Both the position numbers and the translations under genes were made by a program. A model generated the notes under the pieces. It worked only from the letters and a program-made list of their open reading frames with translations, had not been told where the DNA came from and made no database searches. From the NCBI GenBank assembly GCA_934446565.1, contig CAKSEO010000058.1, positions 1-13,964 on the forward strand: DNA of 13,964 nt. Reading direction: 5' to 3'. Source of the DNA: an uncultured Oscillospiraceae bacterium. Its GTDB lineage: Bacteria; Bacillota; Clostridia; Oscillospirales; Ruminococcaceae. This document shows, in pieces, positions 7,415 to 13,938 of the stretch. Every line of letters starts with the position of its first letter. Position 1 is the stretch's first letter.

Positions 7415-8460
7415 ACCTTTTCACCTCCGTCTTTGAGTGTGTTTATCCCCTTCCCTGCGAACAGCCGTGCAAAGAATCTGTCGCAGATATCAAACAGCGA
7501 AGCAATAATGCCGTTGGGGACGAACAGTATAACAAGAATAAGAATAAGTCCGAGAATTATCAGTGCGAACTGGCTGCCGCTGGAGGAAAGCTGGTTTGCG
7601 ATTATGCTGTATGCCACTGAGAATATAAGCGCCGCAGTGGGATTCTTGCGTCCTCCGGCTGCCACGAGCACGACTACCAGTGTGGAAGCGTCCAGACCGA
7701 GGTTGCTCGGTGTGATGTAGTTGCCCCATGCGGCATAGAGAACGCCTGCAAGTCCTGCGATAGCGCCGCCGACAGTGAATACGATGACCTGAATCTTCTT
7801 AACGTTGTAGCCGAAAAGCTCGCTTCTGGTACGGTTCTCGCGGATAGCGAGCAGCGCATAGCCGACCTTGGTGCGCTTGAGAACTCTCAGCGCGATGTAT
7901 ACGGCTGCCAGGACGATGAACGTCACGTAATAGAACGCCAACTTATCGCACTTGAAATCACCGAAATACAGTGTCGGGATCTTGGTGAGTCCGTTAAATC
8001 CGCCGAGGGCTACATCGCCTATCTTCCACTGTGAGCCTGCGGTCTGACCCATGAACGTTGCCAGCGCTATCGTGAAGCACATCGTAATAAGTCCGACGAA
8101 CACATCGTTTATTCCGCCGTAGAACATGAAGTAACCGAGTATTGCAGCTACCAGCGCGGCAAGAGCAACTCCGATCAGCAGTGCCACAGGCGTCAGCGCG
8201 GTGTTTCCCCACAATTTTGCAAGGATACCGTAGGTGTAGCCGCCGATTCCGAAGAATGCAGCCTGACCGAAGCTGAAGATTCCGGTATAGCCCCAGATGA
8301 GCGCTATGCTCAGTCCCATCAGCGCGGTGGTGTAGAAGTAGGAATATACGCTGACCTTGTACGCACTCATGAATGTCGGGAGCAGCGCTGCAGCCAGTAT
8401 CAGAAGTAGTGAAACGACGTTCTCAGTTGACAGGAATGATTTAAGTCTTGGTCTTAGCAT
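7411..8460 (-). CDS. urtC: ABC transporter permease, UrtC type
   Basis: Integral membrane permease of the LivM/UrtC group, 349 residues with about nine or ten hydrophobic segments. The GYTGIFSFGQAAFFGIGGY segment (57-75) is a typical conserved N-terminal feature of these permeases. The coupling loop for the ATPase probably lies near ALLAIRENRTRSELFGYNVKK, before GAIAGLAGVLYA, and a second conserved segment, GGRKNPTAALIF, comes near the C-terminus. GGAGGTC lies seven bases before the ATG. The start overlaps the end of the UrtB-type gene by 20 bases and the stop overlaps the UrtD-type start, so these genes form a tight translational unit. UrtC and LivM are hard to separate by eye; the call rests partly on the neighbours. 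Confidence 0.92.
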   Translation of the reverse strand: MLRPRLKSFLSTENVVSLLLILAAALLPTFMSAYKVSVYSYFYTTALMGLSIALIWGYTGIFSFGQAAFFGIGGYTYGILAKLWGNTALTPVALLIGVALAALVAAILGYFMFYGGINDVFVGLITMCFTIALATFMGQTAGSQWKIGDVALGGFNGLTKIPTLYFGDFKCDKLAFYYVTFIVLAAVYIALRVLKRTKVGYALLAIRENRTRSELFGYNVKKIQVIVFTVGGAIAGLAGVLYAAWGNYITPSNLGLDASTLVVVLVAAGGRKNPTAALIFSVAYSIIANQLSSSGSQFALIILGLILILVILFVPNGIIASLFDICDRFFARLFAGKGINTLKDGGEKV

Positions 8461-9328
8461 GTTTCTTGACCTCCGCTTTCTTTCTGATGGAGTCTACAAG
8501 TCCGGAGAAGCCCTTGGGCACCACGCGGATAAAGATTATCGCAACGATCAGCAGACCAACTCTGCCGACGAAAGTGCCGTATGCCATTTCCAGCGCGCTT
8601 CTGACAAGTCCGAGGGCGCCGCCTGCGAGAACGGTTCCGACCAGCGGATTGGTTCCGCCGACGATTACCGTTACGAAGCTCTCCATCATGAAGTTCTGAC
8701 CGATGTCGGGAGTTATGGACATGGTAGGCGCGTAAAGTCCGCCGCAAAGCCCTGCAAGCGCAGAACCGAACGCGAACGTCAGCGCGTACATCTTGCCGGA
8801 GTTCACGCCCAGGGAACTTGCGATGCCACAGTTCTGCATCGTTGCCCTTGCGTGTAATCCTATCTTCGTGCGCATGAACAGCAGGAACACACCCACTACC
8901 AGCAGCACTGCGATACCTGCCAGCACCATTCTGTAGATGGAGTATTTCGTGCCGTCAACGGTGAATGAGCCGAGCGGGGTCGATGTTCCGGCTATCGACG
9001 AGCCGAAAAGCACTCGCATTCCCTGACACATCACCAGGCTTATGCCCCAGGTCGCCACGACTGAATCCAGCGGGCGGCTGTAAAGATGGCATATGATCAG
9101 CCGGTCGATGATGAATCCGAAAATGCCTGTTCCGACAGCCCCGAAAAGTATCGCCAGCGGCAGCGGAACGCCGTTAGTTCCGAAGAATGTTGTTATATAT
9201 GCTCCCAGCATGATGAATTCGCCGTGAGCAAGATTGATGATACCCATCATTCCGAATATGATCGACAGTCCCATAGCGGACAGCACCAGGAATGAGAAGT
9301 TATCACAGAACTGATATAAGTAGGTCAT
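8441..9328 (-). CDS. urtB: ABC transporter permease, UrtB type
   Basis: Integral membrane partner of the UrtC-type permease, LivH/UrtB group, 295 residues with about eight hydrophobic segments. GIINLAHGEFIMLGAY (29-44) is the standard N-terminal signature. ATWGISLVMCQGMRVLFG and LHARATMQN resemble the corresponding UrtB/FmdE-system segments, and GGTNPLVGTVLAGGALG is the conserved C-terminal segment. The C-terminal tail is basic (KKAEVKKHAKTKT), as expected for a cytoplasmic end. A near-ideal GGAGGTGAT at 9340-9332 precedes the start. Upstream, a long hairpin separates it from the binding-protein gene; downstream, it overlaps the UrtC-type gene. The pore probably passes small neutral polar molecules, but the cargo is not shown by sequence. 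Confidence 0.92.
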   Translation of the reverse strand: MTYLYQFCDNFSFLVLSAMGLSIIFGMMGIINLAHGEFIMLGAYITTFFGTNGVPLPLAILFGAVGTGIFGFIIDRLIICHLYSRPLDSVVATWGISLVMCQGMRVLFGSSIAGTSTPLGSFTVDGTKYSIYRMVLAGIAVLLVVGVFLLFMRTKIGLHARATMQNCGIASSLGVNSGKMYALTFAFGSALAGLCGGLYAPTMSITPDIGQNFMMESFVTVIVGGTNPLVGTVLAGGALGLVRSALEMAYGTFVGRVGLLIVAIIFIRVVPKGFSGLVDSIRKKAEVKKHAKTKT

Positions 9329-9349
9329 CTTATCACCTCCGGATAAAGA

Positions 9350-9392
9350 ATGCCGGTCGGGTGCGGAACGAACACCGTTTCCCGACCGGCAT
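9350..9392 (-). terminator. Intercistronic hairpin between binding-protein and permease genes
   Basis: A perfect 12-bp inverted repeat (ATGCCGGTCGGG at 9350-9361, CCCGACCGGCAT at 9381-9392) encloses 19 bases that can form a further short stem (AACG/CGTT). On the minus strand it starts 19 bases after the binding-protein stop and ends nine bases before the permease Shine-Dalgarno site. What follows is TTCTTTATCC, not a real T-run, so a partial terminator or an mRNA-stabilising structure is more likely than full termination. Either would make the binding protein more abundant than the membrane parts. Confidence 0.75.
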
Positions 9393-9411
9393 CATTACCG
9401 TGCTATTTCAT

Positions 9412-10701
9412 TTAGTCAAGGGGTGTGTACTGCTCATTGGGAGCGCTCTCTCTGAGATCGATGCCCTTTACGGAGGACAGCCAGTCAGGCTTTACAGCTT
9501 CCCAGGTCTTTTCAAGTGTGAGGCTGTGGTCAGCGTTGCACTTGAAGAGGTATACGTTTCTGATCGCATGGTGTGTTGCGCCGTCTACAGTTACCATACC
9601 GGCAGGGCCGTCATAGCTGATCTCGCCGGATTCAAGAGCCTTGATGACTTCTTCAACGTCTGTTGTGCCAGCCTTTTCTACGGCTGCCTTGTAGAGGTAG
9701 ATACCGGTATACTCGGATTCAGCCTCCATGCCGATGTAAGGCTCATCGGGGAACATTGCGTGCCATCTGTCCTTGAAGTCGTTGGAAGCGGGAGTGTCAA
9801 GCTCCTCAACATAGGTAGCTGTTACATACATGTTTTCAAGTGCCGGAGGAGTGAATCGCTTGTGCTCATAGCCCTGTGCGATATTTACGGTAGTTGCCAT
9901 CGGGCAGCCCTCGATACCGCTTGTGCCCCACTGCTCATAGAAGGAGGACTGTGCCGTGCCGACAAGCAGTGTTACGAGGAAGTCCGGCTGAGCAGCCTGA
10001 ATATTCGCGATGGTGCTGGAGAACTGGGAAACCTCCAGCGGAATAAACTCCTCGCCGACCAGCTCGCCGCCGTTCTTTTCAATTTCCTGCTCCACCCACA
10101 TGGTGCTGATCTGACCGAAGTTGTAGTCCGCAGCGATGATGTATGCCTTGGGACCGTATTCATCGATCATGCCCTCGATAAGCGTTGTGATCTGGTGCTC
10201 CGGGATAGCGCCGGTGCAGAATACGTTATGTGAAGCCACGCCGCCCTCGTACTGGTTATTATAGAACAGCAGCGCGTTGTTTTCCTCTACGATGGGTCTT
10301 ACCGCCTCGCGGGAAGCCGATGTGTAGCAGCCCATGATGACGTCTACGTTATCCTCCAGGATAAACTTATTCATCATTTCCTGGTATACGCTGTTGTCGG
10401 ACTGACCATCTGCGAATACCATCTCTACCTGCTTGCCGTTGATACCGCCGGCAGCGTTGATCTCGCTGATGGCGAGCTGTGCGCCGTGGTATTTCTGAAC
10501 GCCTACCAGCGAGTTATCGCCGGAAATATCCTCAAGTACGCCGATCTTGATGGTGTCGCTGTCGGAGGCTGCCGAGCCGCCGGAGCTGCCGTCCGCCGAT
10601 GAACCTCCGGCTGATGAATTGCTGCCGCCGGAACATGCTGTCAGTGTAAATGCAGCTGTTACGCAGGCGAGGATCGCGCTTAATCTTCTTTTCAGTTTCA
10701 T
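9412..10701 (-). CDS. urtA: Amide/urea-type ABC substrate-binding lipoprotein, UrtA/FmdD family
   Basis: Extracellular, lipid-anchored receptor that captures the substrate and delivers it to the permeases. The 429 residues begin with a basic-hydrophobic signal peptide ending in a lipobox LTAC, giving lipid-modified C23. A low-complexity Ser/Gly/Ala linker (24-48) acts as a tether. The mature part is a type I periplasmic-binding fold: IKIGVLEDISGDNSLVGVQKYHG, then AISEINAAGGINGKQVEMVFADGQS. YEGGVASHNVFCTGAIPEHQ and ADYNFGQ resemble UrtA/FmdD/AmiC proteins more than LivJ. AAGGA-rich sequence ends nine bases before the start. First gene of the leftward operon, with its promoter about 60 bases upstream. 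The family covers urea, short amides and related nitrogen compounds; the adjacent amidase and absent urease favour an amide. The symbol reflects family, not proven cargo. Confidence 0.93.
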   Translation of the reverse strand: MKLKRRLSAILACVTAAFTLTACSGGSNSSAGGSSADGSSGGSAASDSDTIKIGVLEDISGDNSLVGVQKYHGAQLAISEINAAGGINGKQVEMVFADGQSDNSVYQEMMNKFILEDNVDVIMGCYTSASREAVRPIVEENNALLFYNNQYEGGVASHNVFCTGAIPEHQITTLIEGMIDEYGPKAYIIAADYNFGQISTMWVEQEIEKNGGELVGEEFIPLEVSQFSSTIANIQAAQPDFLVTLLVGTAQSSFYEQWGTSGIEGCPMATTVNIAQGYEHKRFTPPALENMYVTATYVEELDTPASNDFKDRWHAMFPDEPYIGMEAESEYTGIYLYKAAVEKAGTTDVEEVIKALESGEISYDGPAGMVTVDGATHHAIRNVYLFKCNADHSLTLEKTWEAVKPDWLSSVKGIDLRESAPNEQYTPLD

Positions 10702-10758
10702 AGTCTTTCTTTCCTTTCCTTTTGTTCAGCCGGTTTTGTGTTTCCGTGCTATGGTCAT

Positions 10759-10787
10759 ATTATAACCCTAAACACCCGGAATGAAAA
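10759..10787 (-). promoter_or_regulatory. Promoter of the transporter-amidase-glnA operon
   Basis: On the minus strand a perfect -10 TATAAT (10764-10759) lies 17 bases after a -35-like TTTTCA (10787-10782, four of six consensus bases). Transcription would start near 10752, giving a leader of about 50 bases. The CCGGAAT/ATGCAGTAA repeat copy overlaps the -35, and the TTGATTTT repeats lie roughly 50-95 bases upstream of the start. Confidence 0.65.
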
Positions 10788-10819
10788 TGCAGTAATTTTT
10801 GATTTTCCCCCTAAAAATT

Positions 10820-10846
10820 ATTGATTTTGCAATTTTAAAAATCAAT
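10820..10846. repeat. 9-bp inverted repeat in the divergent region
   Basis: ATTGATTTT (10820-10828) and AAAATCAAT (10838-10846) form a perfect inverted repeat around nine bases, with a same-direction TTGATTTT 22 bases to the left (10799). A longer-range inverted pair, AAAATGCAG (10784-10792) and CTGCATTTT (10849-10857), brackets the whole group. This layout suits an operator for a dimeric regulator. No T-run geometry suggests a terminator. Confidence 0.5.
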
Positions 10847-10920
10847 TCCTGCATTTTACCTCTATATTAAATACAAGGCTCCGGAATATGCAGTAAAAAA
10901 GCGGCTGTATTGCCGATTGC

Positions 10921-10938
10921 GATAAATATGATAAATAT
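10921..10938. repeat. Tandem 9-bp repeat GATAAATAT
   Basis: Two exact, directly adjacent copies of GATAAATAT (10921-10929 and 10930-10938) lie about 57 bases upstream of the -35 of the nitrilase promoter. Direct repeats upstream of a promoter with a weak -35 are typical of activator sites, including those of AraC-type regulators, but the link is inference. Confidence 0.5.
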
Positions 10939-10994
10939 ATAGTATTGCAGGCAGTGCACCTAAAAATTTTCCGGGGTTATCAAAATATATTCCG

Positions 10995-11023
10995 TTGTGT
11001 AATTCTGAAAGTGCTGATATAAT
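10995..11023 (+). promoter_or_regulatory. Promoter of the nitrilase operon
   Basis: A perfect -10 TATAAT (11018-11023) with extended TGn (11015-11017) lies 17 bases after a -35-like TTGTGT (10995-11000, three of six consensus bases, including the key TTG). Transcription would start near 11030, giving a leader of about 48 bases with AAGGA at 11061-11065, 12 bases before the ATG. Confidence 0.7.
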
Positions 11024-11077
11024 AAAAATCAAAGAAAGGCGGAGCATATCCGTTATAAGAAAGGAATTGACACGAAC

Positions 11078-12892
11078 ATGAGTGAAATAATCAAATGTGC
11101 CTGCGGCAGCTCTGCCGCACCGGAGTTCCCCGTATACAAAACAGCGTCGATAAACTGCGACCCCGTTCTTTTCCGCAAGGAAGAGAATATAACGCACCAG
11201 CTCGCACTGGTCGAGGAAGCTGCGAGGAACGGCGCGAAGCTCATCGCACTGCCGGAAATGGCGACCACCGGTTACTGCTGGTACGACCGCAGCGAGGTCG
11301 CGCCATATGTCGAGCCAGTCCCCGGACCTACGACGGACCGCTTCGGCGAGATAACTAAAAAATACGGCTGTTATATAGTAGTGGGAATGCCGGAGGTAGA
11401 CAAAACCACAGGACTTTACTACAATTCAGCGGCGCTCATCGGACCGGACGGCGTGATCGGCTGCCACAGAAAGACGCATTCCTACATCTCCGAGCCTAAG
11501 TGGACGAAGCAGGGCGATCTGGATCACCAGGTGTTTGCAACGCCCATCGGCAACATCGGAATACTCATCTGCATGGACATACACTTTATCGAAACGGCTC
11601 GGCTGGAAGCGCTGCGCGGCGCCGATGTTATCGTACACGTCAGCAACTGGCTGGCGGAAAAGACTCCGGCTCCCTACTGGATAACGCGTGCGTTCGACAA
11701 CGGATGCTATGTTCTGGAAAGCAACCGCTGCGGGCTTGAACGCACCGTACAGTTCTCCGGCGGAAGCTGTCTGATCAATCCGGACGGCACGATACAGTCC
11801 TACGCCGACCATAACGACGAGATATGCTATGGAACAGTGGATATTTCCGCAGTACGCAGCCGTAAGCTCCCGGACGGCACGGACAAGATGGAGATCCGAC
11901 GCCCGGAACTTTATATGGACATCTGCTCGGATCCATACCTCTGGAATCCGCTGGATTTCTTCAGACTGTACGGCTATGACCCTCTCCCCGAAGGCAAGAA
12001 ATCAAAGGTGACAGCGGCGCAGATGGATCCGGTATACGGAATCAAGCAGAGCAATCTTGCGAAGATATCTGAACTGACCGACAAGGCGCACGCCACAGGA
12101 AGCGAGCTTATTGTTTTCCCGGAGCTGTGCTGCACCGGAACTCCATCGGATATCGCGGCGGCAAGCTCTCTCGCCGAGACCGCCGACGGTGACACGGTCC
12201 ACAAGTTAATCGACCTCTCAATGAAGTACCACATGTACATCTGCGCGGGTTTTGTAGAGACCGACGGCGAAAATCTGTACAATTCGGCAGCGCTCACCGG
12301 ACCGGAAGGTCTTGTCATGGTTTACCGCAAGCTCCACCTCAATGCTTCCGACAAGAGGTGGAACGCCTGCGCCGGCGAGGATTTTTCACACGCGAATATC
12401 CCGCTGGGTCGTGTGGGTATCATGATTGGCTCCGACGCCATGGTGCCGGAGTGCGGAAGAATGCTGGCGCTGCGCGGTGTGGATATCATTCTGTGTCCGT
12501 CTGCGGCTTCTTTCCCGGAGCCTTACGGGCTTCCCGCCACGACTGCATGGCACAACTATCCGATACCCCGTGGAATGAGCACCATTCACTGGCACCTCTG
12601 GCGCGTCAGAGCCGGCGAAAACAACTGCTACACGGTATTTGCGAACAGGACTGACAGCTGCTTTGGCAGGAGTGGTGTTTTCGGACCGGATACATTCAAG
12701 TTTCCGAGGGACGAGGTAATACTCCCCGCTTCCGGCGAGGAGCTTGGGACAATGGAGATAGACACTTCAAATCTTAAGAATTCAGTTTACCCCACGAACG
12801 TGGTACGCCGCAAGGATCTTGTATGCATGCGCCAGCCGCTGTGGTACGATCTGCTGATCGACCCGCAGCCGCCGGTTCTTGGGATAAAATAA
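11078..12892 (+). CDS. Tandem nitrilase-superfamily protein with a degenerate second domain
   Basis: A 604-residue cytoplasmic protein made of two carbon-nitrogen hydrolase domains; single-domain relatives have 260-320 residues. Domain 1 (about 20-300) has the Glu-Lys-Cys triad: E60 in ALPEMATTG, K132 in HRKTHSY, C165 in GILICMDIHF, and the second glutamate E139. Domain 2 (about 308-595) keeps E349 (VFPELCCTG) and K418 (YRKLHLN), but the nucleophile position is G451 (GIMIGSDAM; codon GGC at 12428-12430) and the second glutamate is Asp (D425). The 286-residue offset is the same for Lys and Cys/Gly, so the alignment is secure. Domain 1 is probably an amidase or related C-N hydrolase releasing ammonia; domain 2 is probably structural or regulatory. 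A 19-residue N-terminal extension carries C7 and C9. First gene of the rightward operon. The exact substrate cannot be read from sequence. Confidence 0.93.
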   Translation: MSEIIKCACGSSAAPEFPVYKTASINCDPVLFRKEENITHQLALVEEAARNGAKLIALPEMATTGYCWYDRSEVAPYVEPVPGPTTDRFGEITKKYGCYIVVGMPEVDKTTGLYYNSAALIGPDGVIGCHRKTHSYISEPKWTKQGDLDHQVFATPIGNIGILICMDIHFIETARLEALRGADVIVHVSNWLAEKTPAPYWITRAFDNGCYVLESNRCGLERTVQFSGGSCLINPDGTIQSYADHNDEICYGTVDISAVRSRKLPDGTDKMEIRRPELYMDICSDPYLWNPLDFFRLYGYDPLPEGKKSKVTAAQMDPVYGIKQSNLAKISELTDKAHATGSELIVFPELCCTGTPSDIAAASSLAETADGDTVHKLIDLSMKYHMYICAGFVETDGENLYNSAALTGPEGLVMVYRKLHLNASDKRWNACAGEDFSHANIPLGRVGIMIGSDAMVPECGRMLALRGVDIILCPSAASFPEPYGLPATTAWHNYPIPRGMSTIHWHLWRVRAGENNCYTVFANRTDSCFGRSGVFGPDTFKFPRDEVILPASGEELGTMEIDTSNLKNSVYPTNVVRRKDLVCMRQPLWYDLLIDPQPPVLGIK

Positions 12893-12908
12893 CAAGGAGG
12901 AATTTACT

Positions 12909-13805
12909 ATGCTGAAAATAGCTACTATATGCATGAACTGCTGCTACGACAAGGGTGCGAACCTCGCAAAGTACCTTAAATTCATAGATGAGGCGGCGGA
13001 TAACGGCGCGGACCTGATACTTCTTCCGGAACAGAGTCTCCAGGGATATCTACGAAATCTATCGGCGATGGACTGTGGCACCGACCAGTCGAAAAATGAA
13101 TTCATCTACCAGTACGAGAACGCGGAAACTGTCCCGGACGGACCGTCTGTACAGGCAGTCACAGCAAAAGCGCAGGAACGCGGCGTATACGTTGCGTTCG
13201 GAATGACAGAAAAGGACAGCAAAGAATACTGCAAGCTTTACAATACCGCAGTGCTCGTCGGTCCCGGCGGATTTATCGGAAAATACCGCAAGGTGCACCA
13301 GCCCGGCGACGAGGTACATGTCTACTATCCCGGAAACGAGTTTCCGGTGTTCGACACGCCCATCGGAAAGATTGGCATGCTGATATGCTATGACGCGTGG
13401 TTCCCGGAAAGCTCACGGGCGCTGACACTGGGCGGTGCGGAGATAATTCTGAAACCGACGGCGACCTGCTTCACCACTCAGCCGCATGATTACGAAACCG
13501 ACCACGCATATTACAGCTATGACCTGTGCGAGCGTGCAAGTGCGCTCCAGAACAGCGTTTACTTCATCTCGGCAAACCAGACCGGCGTCTGCGGCGACTG
13601 CGATTACTTCGGGCACAGCAACATCATCTCCCCGGCGGGCAGGATACTTGCAACAACAGATAACAAAGAGGGCATCGCATACTATGAGATCAATGATCTG
13701 AAACGCGATATTTTCTGGGGCAGAGAACAGTTCGCTGGTCTTAACTACATCAAGGACAGGAAGCCTGGCGCATATTCAGCCCTCGCAGAAAGCAAGAACG
13801 TTTAA
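12909..13805 (+). CDS. Nitrilase-superfamily carbon-nitrogen hydrolase
   Basis: A 298-residue single-domain nitrilase-fold enzyme, a normal length for amidases, N-carbamoyl amino-acid or carbamoylputrescine hydrolases of this superfamily. The complete active site is visible: E41 in LLPEQSLQGY, K128 in YRKVHQ, second glutamate E135 in PGDEVHVYYPG, and nucleophile C160 in GMLICYDAWFPESSR. It should hydrolyse an amide or carbamoyl group and release ammonia in the cytoplasm. The N-terminal strand has an unusual cluster of cysteines (C8, C11, C12). There is no signal peptide. AAGGAGG (12894-12900) lies eight bases before the ATG and 16 bases separate it from the tandem-nitrilase gene, so the two are co-transcribed and the proteins might form mixed oligomers. 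Its substrate is not defined by sequence. The gene ends at a small palindrome and is followed by two strong hairpins. Confidence 0.94.
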   Translation: MLKIATICMNCCYDKGANLAKYLKFIDEAADNGADLILLPEQSLQGYLRNLSAMDCGTDQSKNEFIYQYENAETVPDGPSVQAVTAKAQERGVYVAFGMTEKDSKEYCKLYNTAVLVGPGGFIGKYRKVHQPGDEVHVYYPGNEFPVFDTPIGKIGMLICYDAWFPESSRALTLGGAEIILKPTATCFTTQPHDYETDHAYYSYDLCERASALQNSVYFISANQTGVCGDCDYFGHSNIISPAGRILATTDNKEGIAYYEINDLKRDIFWGREQFAGLNYIKDRKPGAYSALAESKNV

Positions 13806-13865
13806 AACGTTCAATGCATCCGGAACTACGGCAATCCGATCGTAATATAATCACACAAATTGAAT

Positions 13866-13889
13866 AGCGGAGATCACCTGATCTCCGCT
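13866..13889. repeat. Perfect 11-bp hairpin downstream of the nitrilase operon
   Basis: AGCGGAGATCA (13866-13876) and TGATCTCCGCT (13879-13889) are perfectly complementary around two bases. No T-run follows on the plus strand (CAGCTTGTCG) or the minus strand. It may block 3' exonuclease decay or help the terminator ten bases further on. The symmetry is equal on both strands, so it could also be a protein-binding palindrome. Confidence 0.7.
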
Positions 13890-13899
13890 CAGCTTGTCG

Positions 13900-13938
13900 A
13901 AAAAGCCATCTTTCGTAGAAAAAGAAAGATGGCTTTTT
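13900..13938. terminator. Bidirectional intrinsic terminator
   Basis: A perfect 15-bp stem (13900-13914 with 13924-13938, containing GCCATCTTTC and GAAAGATGGC) around a nine-base loop, bounded by five A on the left and five T on the right. It can therefore end transcription from the nitrilase operon on the plus strand and from any gene entering from the right on the minus strand. Confidence 0.9.

Larger units (their letters stand above)
10702..11077. promoter_or_regulatory. Divergent control region between transporter and nitrilase operons
   Basis: This 376-base non-coding stretch is clearly more AT-rich than the genes around it. It holds a leftward promoter (10759-10787), a rightward promoter (10995-11023) and several short repeats. 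TTGATTTT occurs at 10799-10806 and 10821-10828 and inverted at 10838-10845 and 11025-11032. ATGCAGTAA with CCGGAAT before it occurs near 10776-10795 and at 10881-10896. AAAATGCAG (10784-10792) is inverted at 10849-10857. CCTAAAAATT is at 10810-10819 and 10959-10968. GATAAATAT is tandem at 10921-10938. I recognise no riboswitch and no GlnR-type box (TGTnA-N7-TnACA). The repeats probably include activator or repressor sites, but AT-richness makes some matches cheap. Confidence 0.7.

Noticed and set aside
9292..10233. Plus-strand open frame of about 313 codons over the binding-protein gene
   Set aside because: It is antisense to a clear lipoprotein gene and has no ribosome site or recognisable motif.
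10897..10917. Small hairpin (CGGC/GCCG) followed by six T on the minus strand
   Set aside because: The stem is only four base pairs and there is no leftward gene upstream of it to terminate. Probably chance in AT-rich sequence.
10702..11077. Guanidine or other nitrogen-related riboswitch in the control region
   Set aside because: Both predicted leaders are only about 50 bases long and I could find neither paired ACGR-loop hairpins nor a conserved aptamer-like fold. A covariance search (Rfam models) would settle it.
10862..11197. Minus-strand open frame of 111 codons across the divergent region
   Set aside because: It runs from inside the nitrilase gene through both repeats and promoter, is low-complexity AT-rich translation (Tyr, Ile, Phe) and lacks a ribosome site.
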